Part shown: positions 48,550 to 58,406 of the stretch, one piece after another
Position numbering within the stretch: the first letter of the stretch is position 1
Layout of the letters: every line of letters starts with the position of its first letter
Assembly: GCA_946699065.1 (NCBI GenBank)
Contig: CAMPDV010001765.1
Span: forward strand, 39,082-103,081
DNA: 64,000 nucleotides
Reading direction: 5' to 3'
From: Loxodes magnus
Lineage: Eukaryota > Ciliophora > Karyorelictea > Loxodida > Loxodidae
Made by a program: the position numbers and the translations under genes
The notes under the pieces: model-generated
Database searches by the model: none
The model's input: the letters and a program-made list of their open reading frames with translations, nothing else
Told to the model about the DNA's origin: nothing

Positions 48550-49330
48550 TTGCTTTATATATTATTCTTTTTGCATTAGGTATAAGTTTGTTCCTAAGGA
48601 GTCATTTTTAGAAGAATTTGGTTTTTATTTTATAAGTAAGATGCTAAACTCTTGAAAGTACAAGCTTTATAAGCATCAAATTGATACATTGGGTGCTTTT
48701 ACTTAAATATCTCTAAAATGATAAATCGTATTAAGTATATTTTGACAATAAAAGTCAATATCAAAGCCTGGATTCTCTTAATTGATTTAATTTACTCAAA
48801 GTAAAAGTGCATTAACTTAATTGCTTCAAATGGATAAAAGGAAACTAGCTTAAATAAATAAAGAAATACCTCATTAAATGCAGATTCGTATGTATTAAAG
48901 GTCATTCTTGATATGAGTCTTTAAGATTTAATTACTTTTTCATCATTTATATAAATCCTGGTAAAGTAGCCCAATGTGTAATAGGTTCAGCAAAAGTTCT
49001 ACAAAGTGTTTTAAAATTATGCGGAGACTTAGCTCCTTATTTATATAATATTTTAATAGTTTCAGGATTGCTATTCTGAAGACAGAAAATTTTAGCTGCA
49101 CAATACATTTTATAATTTTTTCTTTATTCTATCTTTTATTCTAGAAAAGTAATTATTCTTTTTAGTTAATTGGTTATCCATTAATGTTTAAATTAATTAA
49201 ATTTCTAATTCCTTTTATTTAAATAGATGCTTCACATTTTTATAAATTCATGCTAAGTTTTACTCAAAGAGAAAATTTAAATTGCTGCTTATTTTAATTT
49301 TTAGCACTAGTTTATGGACTTGAATGTTCT
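48550..49330 (-). mobile_element. LINE ORF2 C-terminal remnant
   Basis: Minus-strand HNFKTLCRTFAEPITHWAT matches HFKTLCRMFTLPKVEYGG of the LINE at 57.65-57.71 kb, followed by diverged sequence. It lies downstream of ORF1 copy g on the same strand, so it likely belongs to that unit. Upstream RT and EN are missing. Confidence 0.6.
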
Positions 49331-49479
49331 TTTAAATCCTCCGCAAATCCACGCATTCAAATTTTTTTTATAAGATATAAATAAATATTCTTTTTAATCT
49401 TCTTCCTTATATCTAATAACCAAATACAAACACTTAGTTAAATTTTTGGCTTTCTTAGAGGAATTTCAAGCTTTTTCCC

Positions 49480-50812
49480 GCCAGCCTATAGATTGTTCTA
49501 AAGGTTAAATATAAAAATATGAAAATCTCTACAACTCTTCTCCTTGTCATGCATGTTGTCCTTGAATTTTTCTTTCGTCTAGATGATAGATATCATTTTT
49601 CTTACTAATTTCCCAAAATTTGTTGCAATATTATCTTTCTCTTGATAGTTTTAGTTGTTATTAGCTTTTCTTTTTGTTATCCAACAATTTCTGCTAGTTT
49701 TAATATTATTATCGAAGGTGAACAACAAGGTCATCTTCATCAGAGGTTGGGGAAGTTAAGCACCCATAGACTTATGTCTTCCTCTGCTTTGGTTTGGCCT
49801 CGAGACATAAGATCCTTAGACCTTCGACACTGGCTTGACTTTGTTTCGTTTATTTTTAATACTGGAATGAAAAAGAAATAATATTGCGAGCTTCATCAGA
49901 GGTAGGGAATTTAAGTACCCATAATTGACACATGTCGTCCTCTGCTTTGGTGATGCAATGAGACACAATCCTGCCATGTCCTTGGACCTCCAGCAAGTAT
50001 TAAAGATTACGAGTATTCTAAAATTATATCAGTATTGAACATTTTTATCAGTACTGAATAATTATACAGTATTGAACAAGGGCTACCAGTATCTGATAAT
50101 TTTATCAGTAACAAATATTCTTGTCAGTATGAAACATTTTTTTTTAAAGAGCTGCGCACCAACGAGAGTGCTACGCGCTCTATAATCAAATTTATTTATT
50201 TGAAATTGAGAAATTTCTAGCAACTTTTCCACAAATGCTTTCGCAAGTTACAGTAATAGTATATTTTTGCTTTTCGTTTAGGTTGAAATCTTGAGTTTTT
50301 TATCACCTTCATTTATCATTGGATTATTTCTTTATCCTTTAAATTCTATTTAGCGTTGTAATTTTTGCTGACTTTCATCTATTTTTTCTAAATTTTTCAT
50401 CAGTTCTTTCTGTTCTATTGCTAGTTTTGAGATTAACCGCTCCAATCTTGTGAAATATTTCAAAATGCATAGGTCTCTTTCTTATATTATGAGTCTCGAT
50501 TCTATTTCCTCTGCAAGTTCAAGTTTTTCGTTTAACTTCTTATTGTCTTTCTTCAACTTTTGATCTCTTCATGGAAATCCAGCATCACTTTAATCAGCCA
50601 ATCATAGCTTATTTACTATTATGTGATGAGATTAGAGACTTCGGAGTCCTTATATTTTTAGTCAATTTCCTAGGTTTTTCTTCGAAAGTTGGAGACTCAT
50701 TTGGATGGATGAATTTTTGGGTACCCATTTCCTTATCCTAACCTTTTTAGGATATGTTAACTCCTACTTTTTCTGGAAAAACAAAAATCCTGGCTTGAAT
50801 CCTGACATCTTT
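49480..50812 (-). mobile_element. gag-like ORF1 relic, copy g, interrupted by an S4 element
   Basis: The coiled coil (LIKVMLDFHEEIK, EEIESRLIIQERDLCIL) and a knuckle relic YYYCNLRKHLWKSC at 50220-50261 are recognisable on the minus strand. The first Cys is Tyr, and the Trp here is TGG (50229-50231) where copies c and j have TGA. The C-terminal part after about 50205 is split by an S4 element in the opposite orientation and resumes at about 49480-49640. Confidence 0.7.
49710..50200 (+). mobile_element. S4 SINE-like element with internal duplication
   Basis: Two related segments occur in tandem: CTTCATCAGAGGTTGGGGAA with TTAAGCACCCATAGAC (about 49735) and CTTCATCAGAGGTAGGGAAT with TTAAGTACCCATAATTG (about 49893), each followed by TCCTCTGCTTTGG. 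They are followed by about five short degenerate TATCAGTATTGAACA repeats (50025-50140), then the common hairpin AGAGCTGCGCACC ... GTGCTACGCGCTCTATAATC and an ATTTATTT tail. The hairpin is nearly identical to that of S3. The AAGTTAAGC string recalls 5S rRNA but the rest does not fit. Confidence 0.6.
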
Positions 50813-50829
50813 TTTGTTGTTCAACTTAT

Positions 50830-52090
50830 AAATATCTCATAATATAAAATTACCTGAATAGAATAATGATTACCTGTTTGTAGAATTCAGTTAAAGTTTT
50901 GATTGATCTTGTAAGATAAATGTCAATTATAAACTTATAATCAGTATTTAATATAAATATTTTAAAGCAATAATTAAGATTAAGGATACTCTTAGTCTAT
51001 TCGAACAAATAAAATGTTATTTCTTTATATATTATCCAACTTTTTTTCTACGTCAATTAGGATAGATATAAGTTTTAGTCATCAATGGTTTAAATCAATA
51101 ATCTATTAAGTTTTAAATTTGTTCTGTTTTTGAAAGTTTCCAAAATACAAATTAAGCTGAAATCAACATATTTAATTATAAATGAATATATATAAGCGCT
51201 TAGTTATTGCTTTGTACATTATTTATAGTAAAAAATCATTGATTAAAGCAATAGAGTGTTAATTATGTCAATCATGTTACTTCCCTATTTAAAAATAAGA
51301 GATATATATACTTCCTTCAATCCATTTATTATAATAAATGTTCTGAGGATACTATTGATAAAGCTTGTAGTTATTTAATGCAATTTTTCATCCACATATT
51401 TCATAAGTACTTCTTTTGATACCATCACTATTTAAAACTTTATTATTCATTATTCATTGATTATTTTTTAAATTGCATCGAATGTTTATTTCGAAGTGTC
51501 AGATTCTTTTAACTTAAATTTGAAAAATTATCAAAAACTGATTCTCTAGATTTTCAGCAATGTGTGTTGCTAGTCATATTTAAAATGTATTTGATTATAA
51601 TATTTGCATTTATTATGCTTTTTGCTCTTTTAAACATATCTTAGGGATTTTTATTTAGATCAATATGCTTTTTCTTTGTTTTCTATTTTTCTATTTTTAA
51701 AGTTTGTGAAGATAGTGTTTAAATCATTTTTCTATTATAATTTTGGAGTTTTCCTGATTATGACGGCTATGTAAGCAAAAACCCTCTTACATATAATTTT
51801 ATTTACTTAATTAAACTTAACTATATAATTTTTTATAAAATAATTAAAATAGTAAATTTTAGCTTTTAAAATACAAAATATTTACTATTTAAAGAAAAAA
51901 TCAATAAAAAGTTATAAATTAGAGTTTAATTATGCTTGAATGCTTACTTTTAATTAAGTAAAGTAAAAGCAGCATTATTTAATGTTATTAAATTGATTGA
52001 TTGAATTAAAATGTTTCTGGTGTCAGTCAGATTACTGCTTAAGTAAAAGTTTTAAAATTTTAGGGGTCTAGTCTTTAACGAGCTTTGAAC
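50830..52090 (-). mobile_element. LINE ORF2 remnant with RT motif A
   Basis: Minus-strand ISILIDVEKKLDNIQRN at about 51020-51080 matches LIATLIDVEKMFDTIERR of the LINE at 57.0 kb, retaining the first catalytic Asp. The DNA similarity extends to either side. It lies downstream of ORF1 copy h on the same strand. Other RT motifs were not recovered. Confidence 0.65.
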
Positions 52091-52094
52091 TCTA

Positions 52095-52897
52095 GTATCT
52101 TGACCATCAAACCCTCCTTCTCTTATCATAGTTTACTCTTTTTTTAAATAAAAGATCTTCCAGTTCTAGATTCCTTTTCTAGTCTGTAATTTGTTTCACT
52201 TTTCCTACGTCATATCTGGATCTTTCTTTTTCTTATATGCTATTAAATTTGTTTTATCTATAACTGTTCTTTGACCTTTCTGAACTCGTAGCAATTCTTC
52301 CATAAACATTGACTCTTGCATAGAGCTCATTTTCCTTACTATCTATGCTTTGTTATGTTTTCTTCATTTTTAAAGAGGGTTTTTTATTTTCAGTTTGTCA
52401 ATAATTATCATTTAATCAGATTAATTTTGCTGATTTTAGTAGTTCTTCTAGTTCTGTTTAGTGTTTTCAATCTGATAATTTTACAATTGGATTTTCGAAA
52501 CTTGGAAGTTCTGCTATAAAAACTATTCTCTTTAGTATGTCCATAGGGCATCTAGTTCATTCTCTTGGTTTTTGCCATCCTGAGATCTAAAGTAAATTGC
52601 AGCCCGTGCTAAATCTGTTCAGCTATCCTTTCATTCTCCTTAAGGAGTTTCCTAACCTCTTCCTGAAGTTTAAGACCACTCTGACGAGCTACTCTATGCT
52701 AATTTGGAATCAGAAGGGTTTAACTCGGAAACCTCCTGGTGTAGGGCAGACTTCAGCTATTTCCATGTTTTCTCCTCCGACGTAGGCTTTTCCATGTGGG
52801 TTGCTCTTAATAACTATTTCTGCTCCTCCTAGCTTTGCTGTACTCCAAATTATTGCTTTTTTGGAACAGGGAAGAAAGTTTTTCTGAGGTAAAACAT
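52095..52897 (-). mobile_element. gag-like ORF1 relic, copy h
   Basis: It starts with MFYLRKTFFPVPKK at 52897 and keeps in frame to KPTSEEKTWK and LKSALHQEVSELNPSD, the segment shared with copies d and j. The coiled coil follows in another frame (LQEEVRKLLKENERIAEQI-like). The knuckle is not recognisable. Confidence 0.65.
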
Positions 52898-53339
52898 TTT
52901 ATTTAATACTATTAATTTGATTAGAATTAAAAATAAATTCTTAAATGATAATACTTAGCTTTCATTCTATATCTAAAATAAAGGTTTTTTATTATAAGTC
53001 TTATTATTTAGTTTAATTAAATAGAAACATATTTATAAAACTTGCTTTTTTAATATCCTTTTAATTATAAACATTTATGATAAAAATTAAATTATTTCTT
53101 AAATTAATAGATTTTATAGCATATTTTATATATTTAAAAGAAACTTAAATTAAATAATAACTCTTAATTTACTGATTTACTTTAAGCCAAAAGATTATTA
53201 TAAGATAAAATATATTTTAACTAAAAATAGTAAATTAAATCAAAAGCATAATTAAAAATATAATGCTTTGTTTAAAAATTAAAACATTATTGTAAGGAAG
53301 CTTAAACTCTTTGAAAGATATTAATTACTTTCATTTTTT
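52898..53339. other. AT-rich spacer
   Basis: A/T-rich sequence separates the divergent ORF1 copy h (minus) from the LINE (plus). Nothing recognised. Confidence 0.5.
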
Positions 53340-53541
53340 TAATATATATGTAGTTAATCTCCAGTTAACAAGTTCCTTCGTATTCCGTCTATCAAGAATT
53401 CTAAAGATTGAGAGATATACTTATAGATAAAAAAAATAGCTTGGTACCTCAGTCTCACCAATCGTATCAAAAATATCCTTTTTATAGTAAGATACTTTGG
53501 ATATTATATGATCTAACCAGTTCTAAGCAGGGAATAATACT

Positions 53542-54600
53542 ATGGATATTTAAGATAGTCTTTTAATTAAAAAATAAAATGAAACGCTTTTGAATGAAGT
53601 AAAAAAGCTTCAGACATAAATAAAAAACTTAACAGATAATAACATTTCTTTAGATAAATAAAAAAATATTCTTGCACAAATTAATCAAAACAATTAAGAC
53701 ATGATAAACTCTTATGAAGCAATCTCTGAGCAGTACAAGATTTATATAAATAAAATTAATAAGAAAATTAAGGAAATCAAATAATTTATATTATATCATA
53801 CTTAATAGTTACTTTAAGAAGTTTACAAATAAAGGAATAATACTAGAGAGATGGAGATTTAAACAGACTTTTTAGACTAATAATTTTAATAAACTTTTTT
53901 TAATCAATAAATGACTTAAACTGAGTTAGTTGAAAATCATAAATCGATATAAACAAATTTGTAATTCAATGAACCATTTACTTTTTACTAAATGAACTAT
54001 CTGCAATGTTTAATTGAGTTATATTAATATCAACAATAATAATCAGACCAAATATAATGAGAACTTTAATAAGTTTATTAGCTAAAGAATAAGACTGAAG
54101 TCGAATTAAAAAATTAGTAATTTGAAAATCAATAATACAATAAACAGTGCTAGGAGTTATAAAATTAAATCTTATTTTTTAGTTAAGAATTAGAGAATCA
54201 ATAACAATATAATTCTGAACAGATCAGGATATTACAAGCACAGCAGTAATAAAAAGAATAAATCCTGCAAGGATTATTAACATAAAAATAAAATGAAATT
54301 GAAAATATAACAAGCTTTTATACTAAGCAACTATAAAAATATTAAAAAATATATTTTTAAATGTAAACAGAAACAGAAACTAATTAAACCAAAATTAATT
54401 AAACTTAAACAGATGTTATAGGATAGGATAAGCAAATTTAAGTAAAAATCCAGTGTTTAGATATGTCATCTAACACAATAAAAGTTGATAAATTAGACCA
54501 ATTTTGCCAAGTGAATTTGTAAGAAAAGAATTATATAAAACTCTAGTAATCCTATCATTAGTTAAATATAGATTTCATATGTAACAATAAAAGTAAGAGG
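53542..54600 (+). CDS. LINE N-terminal coiled-coil region
   Basis: From ATG 53542 the frame encodes MDIQDSLLIKKQNETLLNEV followed by some 350 residues rich in Gln, Asn, Glu and Lys with heptad-like Leu/Ile spacing, predicted coiled coil. No CCHC knuckle is seen, unlike the gag-like ORF1 copies elsewhere, so this element may belong to another lineage or have lost that part. Near its end the coding frame passes to the -1 frame, where NPVFRYVIQHNKSWQIRPIL and then KQEENLRKQQEINKM continue into the endonuclease. The exact crossover cannot be fixed because both frames are open. Confidence 0.5.
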
Positions 54601-56607
54601 AAAATCTTAGAAAATAATAAGAAATTAATAAAATGTTAATGAATGGATTATTTAGCCTTAAAGCTAAAAATTAATCAAAAGATTAGTAGAACTAGACAGA
54701 TTTCAATAAAATTGAAAACTAAAAATGTTCTGTTGCTAAAAAATCAAACCCTCTTAAAAGAAAATAGGAAAAAGATTATATTTAAATTCCAGTAGCTAAA
54801 CGTAGTATTAAATATAGAGATCAAAAAGAAAACGAAAAAATAATACAATCATTAAATTTTAAATCGCCTTTACTCAAGGAATTTATATTATAGGGTTCTT
54901 GAAGAAAAACACAGTATGAAATGAGTAATATTTAAGGCAGGTATGTGACAATAAATTAAGAATTAACCTTTGGAACTATTGATAGTATTAAAAAAACCAA
55001 AATATTTGTGGATCAAAAGCTGTTATAAAAATATAATAAATAAGTAATTTTTATAATTATCTAATTCTTTCATCAGCATCCAGAATATGGTAAAAAATTT
55101 GTAAATGTTGATTATGGTTAACAAGGGAATAAAAATATTTGTATTTACGAAAATGGACTTCCAGCAGGATCAAAAGAAAGTAATAAAGATAATAATTAAT
55201 ATTAATATAGAACTCGAATCAAGATTGGACACGTTAACATTAATGGAATAGCAGGAAAACAGTTAATGATTGAAGAATTTATCAAAAGTAATGACATAAA
55301 CATCTTCTCAATTAATGAAACATGACAAAAGTAAGATTTTCCTCCTATACTAATAAAAGGATATAGGATATACTTTAGAAATGCAGATAAAGGAGGAGGT
55401 GTAAGCTTGATTATTAGAGATGAAATCAATAGAACTAAATCTAGAGTAAACATAGAAACCTAAAATCGATTTGTTTCAATCAAAATGGAAAATATATTAA
55501 TCACATCTTGCTGTATGCCTGACAATAATTAAAGTAGTCTTATTAAAGATTAAGCTTATGATTATATTAATACATATATTGGATAATTTCCAAATAATCC
55601 TCATATATTGATAGGAGACTTCAATGCTCTATTATAAAATTACGGAAATAATACTTAAAACGATTATGACAACACATCTAGATTTTAAGAATTCTTGCAA
55701 TAAAATGATCTTCAAATAGTTAATAATACGATTAGTAATACATGCATACACAAAGGAACGGGAAAATTGTACTGTAATGACTATATTTTAATTATTAGTC
55801 ATTTAAATAATAATTAATTTGTAAATTTTTAGGTTCACAATGGCTGCTTAAAAACTGATAACATTCCAATTACAGTTAACTTTTTGTTTAATACAAAATA
55901 TTATGATGATGAAAAAATAATTTAGAGAAAATATAAAATTAATCGTTTGTAAGATCCAATTGATAGATAAAGATATTAACAATCATTTATACAAACTTGC
56001 AATGATTACTTTCAAATAGATAGAAATAATTTAGAGGAATAGTACATGTACATTAGCAGAAATATTCAAGAAAACGCAGATTCAGTACTAGGATCATTTA
56101 TTCCTGATCCTAAATACAACAAACTTCCTCAAGATCTTGCAAGAAAGTATATAGATGCGAAAAGAGCTAACTAAGAGTATAAAGAAACGCAAATTTATTT
56201 TGGAAGCTTTAATTAAAGAGTCTTTAATCTTCAGAAATCAGCTAATAAACTTTGAAATAAATATAAATATCATCTATGAAAATGGTTAAAAGATAAAGCA
56301 AAGAAGAAATTTCTAAATCTTAATGAAGAACCAAAAATTATGTTTTAACAAGCGAAAAAGATTCTGAACTCAAAAATAAGAAACAAAATGAACTTTAATT
56401 AAGAGCTTAAAAACCAATTCGTTGATTCATGAGAGAACTTTGTTTTTAATAAACATTAAAATCTTACTTAATAGTAGCTTGACTATAGTAACAAAAATTT
56501 TAATCTAGTTTACTGAAATATTAAAGAAATTTAAGATTAAATACCTTCCTATTTACAATAATTCCAACTCTTTACGATTTAAGAAATTTAGGAAATTATT
56601 TAATAAT
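54424..56607 (+). CDS. LINE endonuclease-containing ORF2, first part
   Basis: In the frame of codon 55215, RIKIGHVNINGIAGKQ begins an AP-endonuclease-like domain. It is followed by INETW (Trp as TGA at 55323-55325) at the usual ET(W/K) position, a GGGVSLIIRD strand, HILIGDFNALL (the GDFN motif with catalytic Asp and Asn, about 55607-55640), and later CNDYILIISH where SDH-type motifs occur. After EN come Lys/Trp-rich linker segments with TGA as Trp (NKLWNKYKYHLWKW, VDSWENFV). Known LINE endonucleases nick target DNA to prime reverse transcription. At about 56600 the frame shifts before the RT block. Confidence 0.75.
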
Positions 56608-58388
56608 CCCTAATGGAAAAGCAGCTGGCATAAAGGGAGAATTATTGAAGTATGGAGGTTATTATCCTACTTTGATTCTTCATTCTTTCTTGAATAATAT
56701 GCTGAGATTAGGTAGAATACCTGAAGAACTTAATATGTCAATCATTATTCCTATATTTAAAAAAGGAAGCAAAGATGACTGGAAAAATTGGAGACCTATT
56801 TCTTTGATGAACTCTATACTAAAAATATATGATAAAGCTTTAACTAAAAGGTTATATGACTAAATATATAAAAGAAACTTAATTCATGAAAGCTAGATGG
56901 GATTCATGAAAAGGAAATAAACTACTATGCAAATTTGGACAATATAGTAAATAATAGAATCCTATCGCAAATAAGCAAAAGGGAAGACAAAACTCATTGC
57001 CACACTAATAGATGTAGAGAAAATGTTTGATACTATAGAAAGAAGATTGCTTTTCTATTAACTCAGGAGAGTCAAGCTTCCTTTAGGACTTATAAATGCC
57101 CTTGAATCTTTCTATAAAAACATAAATTCCTCCTTTCTTATAGATGGAACCTTATCTAGGAAGATAAAATACAATAATGGAGTTATATAAGGTAGCTCAC
57201 ATGGTCCAGTGCTTGCTTTGCTGTACTATGATATTGTAATCAGATATTTAGAAAGTAAAAGTAACATAATAGGATTCAAATGTAATACTATTGGCAGAAG
57301 CTTCGCATGTAGAGGATGGGCAGATGATTTAATTCTCCTATCCTAATCTGAAAAGTCCATGCAGATTTTAATAAATGAAACATAAAAAGTATTCGAATGA
57401 ACTTAATTGAATATTAATACTTCAAAATGCGAAACTATTTAATTCTTAAAAAAGAATCAAAAAGAAGTTAAGTTAAACTTAAAAATAAAAGACAATTCAA
57501 TTATTTAGAAGTAATAAGTAACATATTTAGGAGTAATTCTTCATAAAAAAAAGGATTTAATTAATCACTGCAAATCGGTTTCATCTAATTATTTATCTGT
57601 TATGAAGAAAGTAGTATATACATTATCAAGATATAAAAATGTGACACCTTGACATTTTAAGACTTTGTGCCGGATGTTCACGCTCCCTAAAGTTGAATAT
57701 GGAGGAGAATTAATACCTTGAGCAGTCTAAAATGGAGCAAATGGAGCAAATGGAACACTAAATAAAATTGACAAAAGTATGAGATTAATAGCAAGGTAAG
57801 CCTTCCAAGCACCTGAAAATACTTTTAATGAGTCCTGTTATATAGATCTTAACTGAATGCCATTTAAAGATATATTGGATTTGAGGTTTTTTAGATTTTT
57901 TTATAAAATACGATAAAAAAGTATTAACCTTCCATAATCAAAATTAGGAACTCTCTTTATGAATAAATGATAGAAAGGATATTAATAGAGACTAATATAA
58001 CAAGACTATCTGAATACTACGAAATTGACTTTAATAATTAGGAACATAATAGTAACTTAACTACCTTAACGAAATATGTAAAGAACTTGATTCAACATAA
58101 ATTCTATAAAATAACTTAATAAAGACTTAAATGTATGCCAACTGAAAGATTTTTACAGAATAATTTTGTAACTAAAGATAATTCCCAAAAATTAACTATC
58201 CGAAACTTAATAAAAAAAATAGAAAAGAAATAATCAGATATACAAACTCAGAACTTAAAGCTACAACTTTCGGAAAAAACTTCAAGACAGAAATTATCAT
58301 ATCGAGAATCCTCATTGCATCTGTGGAGAATTGGACAAGTTCCAACATATTATGGATTGCAATTGTTACATAGATATAAAAGAATGAC
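56590..58388 (+). CDS. LINE reverse transcriptase and C-terminal zinc cluster
   Basis: Frame of codon 57188. The sequence PNGKAAGIKGELLKYGG opens RT. It is followed by WKNWRPISLMNSILKIYDKA, motif A LIDVEKMFDTI (Asp codon 57011-57013), motif B GVIQGSSHGPVL (Gln is TAA, 57188-57190), and the catalytic WADDLILLS (Asp codons 57323-57328). Then FEWTQLNINTSKCE, YLGVIL, TPWHFKTLCRMF, YGGELIPW and LNWMPFKDILDLRFF appear, all with Trp as TGA. The end is a C-x-C-x9-H-x4-C cluster (CICGELDKFQHIMDC). All catalytic residues are present, although the first residue of the usual Y/F-x-DD box is Trp. Confidence 0.88.
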
Positions 58389-58406
58389 TAAAAACAAAAT
58401 ATTTAA

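Larger units (their letters stand above)
53340..58406 (+). mobile_element. LINE (non-LTR retrotransposon), best preserved copy
   Basis: A single transcription unit of about 5 kb holds a Gln-rich coiled-coil N-terminus, an AP-type endonuclease, a reverse transcriptase and a C-terminal zinc cluster, in that order. The 5' limit is uncertain. The 3' limit is set where the satellite begins at 58407. Two frame changes (about 54.42-54.60 kb and 56.58-56.61 kb) suggest a recently inactivated element, or programmed frameshifting for the first. TAA/TAG encode Gln and about a dozen TGA codons fall at Trp positions. Remnants of this family are spread over the minus strand at 41-53 kb and elsewhere. Confidence 0.85.
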
